The notes under the pieces are model-generated. The model was not told where the DNA came from. It saw only the letters and a program-made list of their open reading frames with translations, and did no database searches. Position numbers and translations under genes: made by a program. Positions 1 through 13,500 of a stretch of DNA of 64,000 bases are shown piece after piece. Within the stretch, counting starts at the first letter, position 1. The number at the start of each line of letters is the position of its first letter. The DNA is from Heterodera schachtii (taxonomy: Eukaryota > Nematoda > Chromadorea > Rhabditida > Heteroderidae): NCBI GenBank assembly GCA_023374025.1, contig SIJG01000046.1, forward strand, positions 212,707-276,706, in the 5' to 3' direction.

Positions 1-150
1 AACTGCACTATTACCCAAAAATTTTCCCGGCGGAGCATATCGGCACCGCCGGACCCCCATTTTACAATATTTAAAAAAAGGAGGCCAAAATGGCAAAAAA
101 TAGTAATTTTTGTTGCAAAATACACCCCCGAATTCGGGATTTCAAAAATT
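1..150. repeat. Fragment of the palindrome-bearing dispersed MITE family
   Basis: Matches the interior of the complete element at 46171-46533. It shares the GC palindrome (here at about 27-51), a following A-rich stretch with 'ggaggccaaaatggcaaaaa', then 'attcgggatttcaaaaa'. The terminal inverted repeats are not present in the window, so this copy is truncated or runs off the left edge. Confidence 0.7.
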
Positions 151-865
151 AATCACTTCTTTTTTAGTACTTGCCTAAACGCTGAGATTTTAGATATTTT
201 AGCTTCTTTAGACTTTGTGCTTTCGAATGATATCAAAAAGATAGGGTTTGTTCGAATACAAAAAAAGTTATTGTATAAAAATCAGGTACTGTCAAAAGTT
301 GATTGGACTCATAAAAATACCTTTGGACTCATAAAACTCGATTGGCCTCATAAAAGTCGATTGGACTCATAAAGTGCATTAGAGCCAAAAATTCCTCCCG
401 TATTGCTCCCGGTTTTTTTTCCTAAATTTTTTGTCATCCTCAAAATTATTATGTGGGAAATTTCATCGCCGCTTACTGCTGGTTTTCCTCTCTCGCGAGT
501 TTCGGATTTTCTAAGCATTCATTCTTTTTGTATTGATTCTAAATGTCCAAAGTGAATTTGTACCATATCAACAAAAATTACGATTTTCATGATTTTTAAT
601 GTGTTAGAGACGTGAAAATAGTATGCCAAAATGAGAGGAAAAGAAATATACATTTTTATGTTTTATTTTATAATTTTTGCATAATCAATTCAGACTTTTT
701 TTTTTCTCTATCGGTATGCAAAATTTGGTACAAATTGTATTGTTTGAAAAAAAGTTATAACTAGGATTTTCTCTGCACAGTGAAGTTGGCCCATAGTGCG
801 AAATGAAAATGGAAAGAAAATTGTCTATAAAAGTCGCTCTACTGCTGTTGTTTAATCATTCATTC
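151..865. other. Gene-free upstream DNA
   Basis: No supported exon. A short imperfect tandem of 'ggactcataaaa' lies at about 303-382 (four copies). The rest is AT-rich without a convincing open frame. It may hold part of the promoter of the downstream HECT ligase gene, but I see no specific element. Confidence 0.4.
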
Positions 866-1425
866 GACTTACGCGTCCAATCCCGTTTTTTGTCCAACCA
901 CTGACCACCCATTGTGCTATAATTTTTGCTATAAATTTCAAATGTGTTTAAATCTTACATTCTTGGTATCAATTTAGTCGGTTTTACGCGTCCCATGGCA
1001 TTTTATGCGTCCCATAACATTTACGAGTCCCAATAACAGTTTACGCGTCCTATGACATTTTACGCGTCCCAAAAACAGTTTGGTTGTTTTTCGATTCGTT
1101 AATCGGAAACTTTATACCTTCCAAATCGTTATAGAAATACAACAATAAATCCCCAACTTATGCCTAGGCCCAATCAAGTCTATGCCTTCTGCCTAGGCTT
1201 AAGCCTAAAGCTTTGGCCTAGACATTTGCCTTTGTACGATTTGTCATGAAACCGTAGGTTTAACAATCAGAAATTTAAAAAAAGCTTACGGAATACAGGG
1301 CAAAAAAACAAGTTCCCTCTTAGTTATTGGAACGGCTAAAATACCATGGACATATCATGGGACGCTAAAATGTTGTGGGACGCGTAAAATGCTATGGGAC
1401 GCGTAAAATATTGGACATGCAAAGT
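866..1425. repeat. Inverted pair of ACGCGTCCCAT arrays
   Basis: Five copies of a motif close to 'tttacgcgtcccat' lie at about 866-1078, and the same motif occurs inverted ('atgggacgcgtaaaat', four copies) at about 1340-1410. The middle contains 'gcctagg' palindromes. This matches the elements with subterminal motif arrays further right, but I could not identify terminal repeats or a target-site duplication, so the boundaries are approximate. Confidence 0.55.
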
Positions 1426-1514
1426 GCAATAGTGCCCCTCCCCCTTTGTTCAAACATTTTCAAAATCACTTTAAATAGAGCAAATTATTTAATTCACTGA
1501 TTGCTCGGTTTTTG

Positions 1515-4500
1515 ATGTCAAATCATCAACAAAGTGCTGTTACGCCACCAACGACGACGACAACGGCGGCAGAGAGTGGCGGTGAAAGAGACGGACGCAC
1601 TGAGACGACAAGCGGACAGCGGAAACGACACAGCGCAAACCAAACGGACTCGGCGAACGGCGCCGCTGGGGGACAAGGTTTAGGGCTTGGGTTTCTGCTG
1701 GGAGGGGTTCATGAACACGAAAGTTCGCCTTTGTTTGTCTTTCGTTCGTGTTTACAGCGGTCTGGAAATGTTTTTTTGTCCCGGGTTGCATTTTGAAATT
1801 CCAAATCCCATTTTTCGTTTGTTTCAATTGTCGGCTACAAATTTTGTTTGTTTAGGGTCGAGTAACTCCGATGCTTTGTCCTCTTCTGAGTCGGCTGCAA
1901 AGGAAGCAAAAGTCAGAAAAGTGTCGACAACATCGCAGAACAAGGTTTTAATCGGAGAAGGGATTTTGAAAGCAACTAGGAACGGCGGGGACGGATGCCG
2001 AACCTTGGCGGGTGTCCCGGTACAAAGCCTTCATTTTCTGGCATCCATTTAGACCAATCCCGAAAACCCCTGACCCATATTCAAACAAAAAAAAATCGAA
2101 ACTTTTTGGCTATGTTCGAATTCGGTCCGGGGCTCAGAATTAGTTGAAATGGAGGTAACACTGCCGATGGTACCACACCTTTTTGATATTATTTTTTCAA
2201 ATTTTTTAAAGTCGTATAAAACATTTTATTATAAGGTATGGGGTCACTGATCACGAATATGACATCATTTAGACCAATTTCGAATCCCTGACCCGAACTC
2301 GAACAAAAAGGCGAAACTTCAAATTTTAGAAGTTCGCATTTTTCGCCTACAAATGGTTTAAATTGTATTTTATTGCAGTATTTATGATTTTCAGAATGTT
2401 CCGTGTATTTTAACCATTTTAAGCGAAAAATGTGAAATTTGAAAATTTGAGTTTTTCGACTTTTTGTTCGAATTCGTGTCTGAGAATCGGAAATAACCGA
2501 AATGGATGTCATATTCATGATCAGCGACCCCGAAAACCTTAGAATAAATGTTTTTTACGACTGTATAAAATTTGAAAAAAAGTTTCAAAAAAGGTGTGGT
2601 ACCATCGGCAGTATTACCGAAATGGATGCCGAATTCATGGTCAGCAACCCCGAACATCCTTGGAAGCATGTTTTCATGACTTCTGAAATAAATTCGAAAA
2701 GGTGGGGGACGGGAGACAAACAATTCACTACGACTAATTATAAAAACGGGTTTCCCTTCAATTCAAGGGCCACAAATCGAACACCATGGCGGAGAACAGC
2801 AGCGGTGGCACGGGCACGTCGGCTGCTTCTACGGGCAACGGGGCGGAGCAGAACGACAACAGTCGAACGACCAGACGGCCAGCGGAACTGCAGCATTTGA
2901 TTGACTACTTCCCGGACCAGCAGAGCACGGACGGAAATCGGATGACGCGTTCGAAGGCGAGGGCGATGGTAAGCCAACAACAAAAATGGTGGTGATGCTT
3001 GCCAAGGGCGTATCTAGGGGGGAAGGGGGGGAATTCCCCCCCCCCCCCCCCCCGAAATGAAAATTAAAAAAAATTTTCCAGCAAATAATGGAAAATTTTT
3101 TGAATTCTTCCCCCCCCCCCAAACGAAAATTTAAAAATTTTATAGGACTATTTTCGCACTCAAATTTTCAAAATTTTTCCCGGCGGCGCCTATCGGCACC
3201 GCCGGACCTCCATTTTGCACAATTTTACATGTTTTTTGCCGTAAAACGGCCAAATTGGGTTATTTTTTAGTGAAAAAGTGGATTTTTTTTACCCAGCAGC
3301 GGGGAAATTTTTTTTTTAAAATTGAGTTAATAGCAAAGAAAAAAGCCCCCCCCCCCCGAATAAAAGACGCACAATATGGAGTTATTTTGGAAGTAAAATA
3401 CAAAAATTCGCCAAAAAATTCTTCGGATATTAAAATTTGGAGGTGTAACATCAAAACGAAATGACATTTTAAAGATTTGTTTGAATTTCACGTTTATTTT
3501 TCGGTTTTTATCTCATTTTCCCCAAAATTCAGCAGGACAAAAGCAGCAACAGTGGTGCTGGTGCGTCGGCTGGCTCAAGTGGAAATGGGAGTGGTGGCAA
3601 TGGTTCTGGCGGGTCGTCATCGGCAAAAAGCGGCGGTGGGAATGGCGTCGCCGCCACACCGAACACACACCATGGCCCCGGGGGACAAAGGTGCGGTTAA
3701 CTGACAATGAACTAAAATGGAAAATGCCGAGAAACTTGGTACAATTTGGTAAATGTGATTGGAGTTTTCTTTCCTTTTCCTGATATTTTTAATCTGTTTT
3801 CAGTTCGTCAAGAAGACCGCACCACCACACAAATCAGCAGCCTCAGAGTTCGTCGAGTGTGCAACAGGACGCCAGGTTTTCTACGCCTATTATACTATTT
3901 AAATAACTTGTAACGAAATTCTCGAACCCCCCACCAAAATTGACTTCCAATAATTTAATAGTAAATAAGTTTGGTTCATTGTCAGTCTTTTCATTTATGG
4001 GAAATGTCTCACTTTTTGAGTTGAATGAACTTACAAAATGCTTTGGTTTAGGGCTCAGCGTGCCAACGCCTTTCTGTCCACAATTGTGCCGCGGATGCAG
4101 CAAATGCTCGGCTCGACCACCGGCGGGGGCAGTGGCGGAAGCGGTGGCACAACGACTACCGCCGCGCTGGACCTGAACATTGCGGGCGGAGCTGCCGGAC
4201 TCATTGACGCCACCGCAATGCCAACGTTCCATTTCTCGCACACGCATGGACATCACCAGCACGTGTCAAGTGAGTACCGGGCATACATGTGCAAGGGGTG
4301 TCTCAGCCCAACGGCCATACGACGGACGAGTTCATGGACAGTCCGAGGATTTCGGCATAGGGGGTGGGACCCTTTTGGTTTGTAAAATTATTTTGTCGTA
4401 ATAAATCATGGAAATTTGTTTGTGTTGTTTTTTGGAATCTTGTTCATAAATCGGATACCAATTTCGACTAATTCTCTTAACCCGAACGCTATAAACAAGA

Positions 4501-7500
4501 TGAATTCCCGAATTTCGGTAACCGATGTCAAACTCGTGGTCAGTAACCCAAAATCACCGAACAAATTTTCACGAATAAATGTCATCACTAAATAAATTTT
4601 AAACAAATGCCTTTCTCCCCTTAAATTTTGAAAATTTTGTTTTTTTCTCTTATTTTGTGGGCTTATCCTTTTTTGTCTAACAATAAGTCTTTGTGTCCGT
4701 ATCACATTGTCTAACTTTTTTTTTCATTAAATGATGACCATTGACCAAATAATTCCTTCCATTTGCCATTCCCATGACCCGTTTTTTCCCGTTCCCCATC
4801 CCCGCCAATTTGCCTATGGTCAATTTTTTCTGAATCCTTTTTCTTTGTCAATGGAAATTTGCCATTCAAAAGCAATTTTCCCATTTATTTGTACGTCACT
4901 TGCGTTTTTTTACTACTTGCACTTTTTGTTGTAAATGCATTTTTATTTTGAATTTCTGATTCTCCTCACTCTTCCCATTTCCCCTTTTCAGCCCCTGCAA
5001 TGCTTTCCATCGTCGAAGGGCTGAAGTCGAGCAATGAAATTCGCCAATCCGAAGCGGCTTCTGAGTTGGCTGACATTTTGCTGCTTGGCAATGAGGTGGG
5101 ACAGACAGACACTAATAAAACGGAAGCAGATAAGAATTGGTGTCCCGACAAAAAAAAAGTTAAATCTTAACGAATATTTTTCAAGGCTTAAAAAATGCGC
5201 TGATCACGAATCTGAGCAAAATTAGTCGGGCGTAAACTCTCAAACACAGATGTTGTAGAACATAAAAAGAGCTTTCTAATGAGCTATTGAATGTATGGTG
5301 AAGTCAAGTTTTCAATTTTTTACGATTTTTTGAAATTAATTATTAAGCCCAAGGGGTTATATTAGACAGGGGTATGGGGTTCGAGTCCGCTTGGATGCGG
5401 TTAGATTTTTTTATGACACTGATGAAAAATCATAGGTAAAATGAAGGTTCAAGCATAATCTGAGCTCAGATTCGTGATCAGCGCATTTTCTAAGCCTAGA
5501 AAAAATACATGCCAATTTTTTAACATTTTTTTTCGTCGGGACACCAATTCTTGATGATTGCCGTCCTTTTCATAACGTTTTTCGTCAAAAATGTTTTTTG
5601 ATTCCCGGGCAAACAGTGTACCCCACCCCCACCCAGCAAATCAGTAAAAGACCCCAAACTTTTTTGTTATAGGACAGTTTGCCTAATCTTCCAATTGTGG
5701 AAATAGTGCAGTCGCTGTGCGCACTGTTGCAAAAGGACCAAAATTTTGAATTGGTAATTGTTTTTTTTTTGTTTCATATTTTTATTTATGCAATTTTTTC
5801 AACAGATGCTGACAGCCGCTCGTTGCATCACCAACATGCAGGAGGCGGTAATAAAATACAATATAAATTTAAATTCGAAATTTCTCAAATGTTAACTCAA
5901 AATCTGGCTTATTTTCGGATCAAAGTCTTGCACACCTCCAAAATCAGACATCTGTAGAAAATTTAGTATTTTTTTGTTATTTTATAATGCCGGTTGAAGA
6001 ATCAAGACACTTACGAGCAGAGCACTATTTTGTTATATTATGTCTGATTAATTGATCTAAATCTCTCTTTAATTACCATTTATGGTTTTTCATTTCCCAA
6101 TTTGTTCAGCTCCCGCGCGCTTTGCCCGTCATTACGGAGGCCATTCCGCTGCTGCTTCAAAAGCTGAAGCGCATTGAATACATTGACGTTGCGGTACCTT
6201 TTTTAATACATATTTTGAATTTAACCGCCAAATCCGTCTCCCATTTAATAAAGGAACAGTCGCTGATCGCCTTGGAAGTGATGTCGCGTCGCAATGCCAA
6301 AAACATTCTGTTGTCCGGCGGCATTGCGTCTACCATTTCGCACGTCGACTTTTTTCATTGCCTTCTCAACGTTTGGCTTTTGCCATTGCCGCGAATTGCG
6401 CCATTCACGTGACCCAAACTGAATTTCAACTAGTCAAAGATTGTACGTTCCTAATAAAATTTTAATTTTTTTTATTGTTTAAAATGCCCTTTTGGCAGGC
6501 CTTCCCGACCTCACCCAACGGCTCGTGTATGTCGACGACAAGCGGAGCCTGGAATCGATCTGCATACTCTTCAACCGGATCATCGAAAACATGCGCCAAC
6601 ACCCGGACAAACTCCGCCAAGTTGTGGGCGCCAACTTTGAATTCCTGAACAATGTCCAAAAGCTGTTGGCAATTCAGGTAAGCAACAACAATGGGAAAAG
6701 TGCATCAAAGTGATTGGGAAATTACTACATTAACCGTTTTTTCGAAATTTGATCCAATTAATCATGGAACGGCTAATAGCCTTTAAAAAACTAACAATTT
6801 TATTACTGTTTTCCAGCCCTCAAACATCAGTTCCAACACCTACTTGGCGCTGCTGAAATCGTTGCGCTACATTTGCTCACAGTAAAAAAAATTTTTTTTT
6901 TTTTTTTGAAATAACCCCAAAATTTTTAGATGCTCAGAGGCTGCGTTGGCATTGGTGCGCATGGACTTTGGCAACACCATTCGCTTTCTGTTGGTCGGCT
7001 CGGAAAAGAGTGGGGACAAACCAAGCGGCGCTGTTGCTGAAGGCGCGGATGCGCCACGCCAAAGCTTTTCGGGCACAAAACTGAACGTGGATTTGATGCT
7101 GCGACCACCGCAGCAGTTGCGCGAGATCATCAGCCTGGTCGGGTAAGTACAGCAAAGAGGGACAAAAACAGAGCAAAATGGACGAAAAGAAACACAATAA
7201 CAAATTAAGACAATATTTTTCGATCATTGAATTGGCTCGAGGATTCCCACCCCCAAATGAAAATTCGTTTAATCAAAAAGGGTAAAATTCTGAAAAATTA
7301 TGCTTTTTTTTCTTAAGAATATGTAAATCTGTTAAAAATCGGCCAAAAATTTCTATGCGGTGCATAAAATCATTAAAATATTTATTTATTTTTTCCCCTT
7401 TTCAAGCCAAATTGTGCAAAAGTTGCCGTGCGACAGTGTCGAGGTTGTGTCACTGCTCCATCTCTTTCCGCTGTTCGTCGAAATTGGCACCAATTCAACG

Positions 7501-10500
7501 TGTGCCCAGCTGCGGCACGAGTCGCTGAATGTGATGATGAAAATGTGCTGTGCGGTGGACAGCGCTGAACAACTCGAGCCCGTTCTCCGTAACAATTTTT
7601 AAAAATTTCTTGGATTAATGTTAAATTGCTTACCAACAACCATTAATTAGATTTGTCTAAAAATTGGAAATCGCTGTCAGATTAAATCTTGAACATTTTT
7701 AGTGAAAGTTTAGAAATTAAAGTATAAGAATGTCCCGGGTTGGTCAATTTCTAATTGTTTTAATTGCGCTTTTTCTAATTGAATTTGCACACTCTTTTTG
7801 TTTTGTGTTGCTTCAGGTGACATTCCGCTTGCCGTTTACATCGCCGCAATGCTCAGTTCAAATCGCAATTTGGGTGTGCTGTTGTCCGCACTTCAATTGG
7901 CCAAAGTGTTGCTGGAGAAACTGCCGATGCTTTACATTCCGTTGTTTGAGACTGAAGGTACTCTCTTTACAATTATTTGTTTTAACTTTCAAAAAAATAA
8001 AACCATCGGATATAATATTGCTGTTTTTTTAATAATTCTCCTAATTTAAGGCGTTTTTCACGAGATTCAACGCCTCACAGCGCCACTTCAATCGCCGACC
8101 ATTGACCGCAAGTCGGAAACGCGCACAGCGGCGATGGCGGCGGAGCAGATTTTGGAAGGATTGGTCGGAGGATCAGGCGCAACACTTCAGGTAGAAGAAA
8201 CTGGAAGTCTCTGTTTGCCATCTGGGCAGGGACGGTCTCAGGGGGGGGGGGGGGGGTACGTACCCCCCCCCCCCCCCCCCCCCCTCCCCAAGGCCCCTCC
8301 GCACCAGAAATTTTTAAGGAAATTAGTGTTTTGCTGAAAAAAATAACAATTTCTTGATGAAAATTTGCTAAAAATGGCTCAAAATCGCAAATTTTGTCAT
8401 TGTTTGGACAAAATTTGTTAACAAATCGCATTATAAAATGCAAAAAATTTCCCGGCGGCACCTATTGGCACTGCCGGACCCCCTTGTTCCCCAAAAATCA
8501 CCCATCCTCATTTTTCCTTATGACATTCCATTTTTTCTTTAGTCACCCGGCACCAGCATGCGCATGCTCATCCCGCAAATGCTGTTCAACACCGGTGGGC
8601 AAGGCACAAGCGGGAGCAGTAGCAGCAACCAACAGAACAGCTACCAGGAATTGTTGCAGCAACAGGTTTGTGGCTTGTTAATGTGCTTTAAACTGAATCA
8701 TGAAAGGAGGAACCGCAATTCTAAAAATCCTTTTAGCAAAACTTGGTCTGCACCGAGGCGAAGCAAATTGTGGACAATTTTGTTGGCGAAGAAGCAATTC
8801 AAAAACATGGGATCACGGAATTGCAAAAGTTTCAGGTCAGCAAATGTCATGGATTCATTTGAAATTTTAAAATTATTTTTTTAGGAGACTTACGACAAAC
8901 TGTGTGCACTGTCCACCAAATTCGAGCAGTGCGGCAGTGATGCCGGGCTTGAGCCGTTGCGCATGCTGAAAACCTTCTTATTGGACAGCAACGGCATCGG
9001 TGTGCCGACTTCGTTTCAATTCAACCAAAGCGGCATTGTACCGGCACTGATCAAATATCTCACCGACTCAACTGAACAACTAAAACCATCGCGTGAGTAG
9101 GGGTTTTGTTTTTACTGGAGCAAGACAGGTTTATTGTGGGGGGGCACCCTGACCTTGAACCCGATAAAAAAAAAAGTAGAAATCTTTTCGGAAAATGCAT
9201 GACCAAAATAGAGCTAACTCATTAGTCTTCCGAATGACATCAATAACTCAAAAAAAGTGAGAATTCTAAAGTTAGGCCACTTAATCAAAATATGACTGTG
9301 TTTATCAACACGACCTAATAAATTAATGTTTTTAATTTTAGGTGATGTTCGCCTGCGGCGTTTTGCGGCTGTCTTCTTTGACATCACTGTAATTTTTTCT
9401 GCTTTACAAAACGCGAAGCAAATAAATAATTTATTAAAAAATTGAAGCACTTTTCATATTTTTAACATTAAAATTTCCCATTTTAAGGACACTCAAACGG
9501 ACATTTTCAATTCTGTGGATGCGGCCGATCGTTCGTTGGCCTTCCATTTGCTCGTCTCCAAAGTTTTATCCACAATTGCCACCATTGAACAGTTTCAAGT
9601 GCGGATCACCAATCTGAGGTGAGCAATGTCTCGAATTTTTACATTTGTTTCAATATTCCCTTCAAATTTGTTGTTCGCTTGTGGCTTTTTTTAAATTTCA
9701 TTTATTTACGAATTTGGGTTCATCCAAAAGAGAGAATCTTAACTTATTAATTAAAAGTTTTTTTAACTGTTTGTATTTTTACCAATACGCATGTTTTTTA
9801 GCGGAGTGATCACCAACGGGGGCTCTTCATCCACCGCTTTGCCCACCTATCAGTCCGCACTGCTCGGCGCCGGTGGTCCGGCAACACTAATCTCGACGAC
9901 TTTGCGCGGAGCACAGGTTTTTTACTTCATTTTAAGGGAAACACTTGAATTTTATTTGCAGGCATTGCGCTTTTTCCAAACCCATCAAATCCGCTGCAAT
10001 CTCCGCCGTCACCCATCGTGCAAAATCAGTCGGGAATGGCGCCATGGCAGGGGATCGATTAAAGTATTGTTGCTATTTTAATACTCACAAATCAGTCATT
10101 TTGCAACAAATAGATCGACCCGTTCACTTCCGTCTCGGCCATTGAACGCTATCTGATCGAACGCGGGGTTGGCGTTGGAGCAAACGAAAACCAAGGCGCA
10201 CAGCACCACCAGCACAGCGATGGGGACGAGGAGTCGGATGACATCAGCGACGAAGTAAAAGGGGGAGGGGCGGAGAAATTAGAAAATGGGGACGGGACAA
10301 GTTTTCAGCTTATTGTTTGAAATTTTCCATTAAAAATTTCTTTTTGGACACATTTCATCAGCTATTTTCCCTATATTTAAATATATTTTTTTTTCCTTTT
10401 CAGGATTTGAGTTTTTCTTCCACTGCGCCAAACGAGGGGCACATTGAACTGTACATTGGAGAGCACCGTCTTCCATCGGACATCTCTGTTTTGCAGGTGT

Positions 10501-13500
10501 GTGCCCATTTGCTTTTTTGTTTTCATTTGCTACACTTTCCATTCGTTTTTTTTTTTCAATTTCTATCAATTTAAATTAAAGACCATTAAAATCCCTTGAA
10601 AAATTTCTCCTTCATCGTCCATTAGGCCATTCGCCAATTTTCGTTGCCCCATGACGAGGACACTGTCGAGACCATCCCGTCCTCCATTTGGCTGACCACC
10701 CACACCATTTACTATCGATGCCCTGCTCCGGCAAGCGAGCAGCAACCGAACGTGGCGGCGCCGACACCGACGGCACCCACAACTTCAGCTGGTGAGCAAA
10801 GACTTGGGAAATCTGAACACCAATTCTCGGACCTAATTCCGTAAAAACTTTTTTCTTCCCTTCCCGAATCCCTTCCGCAAAAAATGTTTCAAAAAATCTA
10901 TAATTAACATAAAATGCCATTGCATTTGTGCCGGTTCCCAGGTGTCGCTGGTATTCTCCGGTTGTTTCTCCTCATATTCAGGTTTTGTGTGAACAGTTTG
11001 ATAAAAACTCACGACTCCTCAACATCCCTTCCCTTCCCCTTTCCTCCCAACACCAACAATTAAATTCCATCCACTTTTCTGCGTCATTATCCTAATATTG
11101 TTCATTTTTTCAGCCTCTACGCATCGTCGACGTTCCAAATCAACTCACAAAAAACAGAAAAAGGCCTCAACCGCTGGGCGTGTTACAGCAGGCACATCAT
11201 CTTCATCATCGGCGGCGGCGTCTTCGTCAAAAAAAGGTCCAATGAACGATAATTACAAAACAAACTCATTCATCATTTCCCAATTTGGTCTCTTTAATGC
11301 GCTTTCATTTTCAGTCAGCACAAAGTCTGGGCCCATTCCTTCACCGCTGGAAGCCTTTTTGAAACCGCAGCTGAACAACGCGATGTCCGACCCGTCTCAG
11401 AACTGTCTCATTCTGCTGCAGGTGCTCTACGGACTGAACACATTTTGGTGGCGAATTTTTGATGCAAACGATGGCGACACTGATGAGGAGGATAATGATG
11501 CTGCTGCTGCCGCCGATGAGGAGGGCTCCGATGGGGAAGAGGAAGTGGCGGATGAACAAACAAATTTACCGCCCTTCACACACAAACCGATTATTGCGCC
11601 GAGGTTTGATTTTTTAATGTCATTTTTATTTTTCATTGGTTTTCTGCTAATTATTTTAAAATTATGGCTGACAAAACAGCAATAAAATTCTCATATTTTC
11701 AGTTTCTTCTACTCACCAAAGCTGAATTCCAAAGTGACTCGTCAACTGTCTGACTTTTTGACGGTTGCAACCCAACAAATACCGAAATGTTTGTCTTTTT
11801 TTAATTTTTTTTTTTTTACTATCATTTTTTTTTCAGGGACATTGGACTTAGTTCGAGCGGTGTAAGTTTCATAATTCTTTTTTAAATTGTTTTCCATGGC
11901 TTTTTGATGGTGGTTTTCTTTTTTCCAATAAACAGTTTTTCAAATTTCATCCGTTGTGCTCCTTTTAGTCCGTTCATTTTCAACTTTTCCTCCCGCCGTT
12001 CCTTCCTGTTTTGCACTGCGTTTGGCCGTGATCGGGCACTGATGCATTTGGTGAACGAGACGAGCAACGACGAGCAGGACGGCGCCGGGCACGACACCGC
12101 CTCGCGGCTGATCACTCGGCTGGAACGCCGCAAAGTGCAGGTGCGGTGGGAGTCCGCTTTAAAGGAGCAGCTCGTTTTCCCACCGCCGTTTCCTCTCCAT
12201 ATCAGTTCCCCCCCAGCTCAGTTCCCTCCCGCATCGTTTCCCCCCCGAGAAATTTTTAAAAAAAAATTTACTAACTTAGAAATTTTTCAATAAAAAAATC
12301 TTAGAAAGTTTTTTTAGAAGAAAACTCTAAGAAAAAATTTTTTTGAGAAATTTTATGGGAATTACTAAGATTTTTCAAAAAAATTGCTGAAAATTTCTCA
12401 AAAAATTTTTTTCTTTGAATTTTCTTGTAAAAAAACTAAGATTTTTATTGAAAAATTTCTAAGTTAGTAAATTTAAAAAAAAATTTCTCGGGGGGGAACT
12501 GATACGGGGGGGGGGGAACCGGCTTGTGGGAAACGTAGTGCACCCCTTTAAACATTTGCTATTTGCAAAAATTAAAGTTCCAGGTAAAATGTAAATTTTT
12601 CCGGATTATTTTTTATTTTCTGGTCTATCCGGTATAAAACCGTTCCATTAAAAGACTCAGAATACGGCGGTTCGATGCCCTCGCATTATTCTTTTATTTG
12701 TTTTTTCAATTCTTTTCATTTTTAAAGATTAAACGGGAGAATGTGCTCCGAGACGCCCAACAAATTTTCACCCAATTGCAAACATCGAAAGCGATGCTGG
12801 AGGTCGGGTTCCATGGAGGCAAGTGAATTTGTGATCGGGGCAGAACTGGTAATAATGCTTTTGCCACTTTTGCAGAGGTTGGCACCGGCTTTGGCCCCAC
12901 TTTGGAGTTCTATTCGACGCTGAGCCGTGCGTTGCAGAAGAGTTCACTTCGTTTGTGGGATGGCACTGTTCAGAACCTTTCGGAGAGTGACAGAGATGGT
13001 ATAAAAATAACAAAAAAAAAAATTTTTTTTTTAATTTTTCATGATTATTTAGGCAGTGGTGACGACAACTACATTTTTGCGCCGCACGGTCTCTACCCGC
13101 CACACGCGGGCGCCAAAGGGCTCAGCCCCCGGCAGATGGAGCAGCGCGTCAAACGATTTGAGTTCATCGGACGGTTGCTGGCACAGACTCTAATTGATTC
13201 TCGAATGGTCGGTTAACAGAAGGATGGGCCCAAGATTTAATGGGATGAGCTTTTTTAAATGAAACACCAACTTAAGCATTAAAATTTATGGAAAATATAA
13301 CACTCAATTTGAAATTTTATTTTTCTTTTAATTTTGGGTGCGGACGGTAGAGGGGTTTCATCACCTTCCCCCCTCTGGGACTGTCCATGAAAGCCTTCGT
13401 TTGCGGTTTTTCTTTCAAAATTAGAAAAATATAATATTTAAAATTCAGCTTGATCTCGACTTGGCTCCAGCGGTGTTCAAATGGTTGGTCGGTCGTGAGG

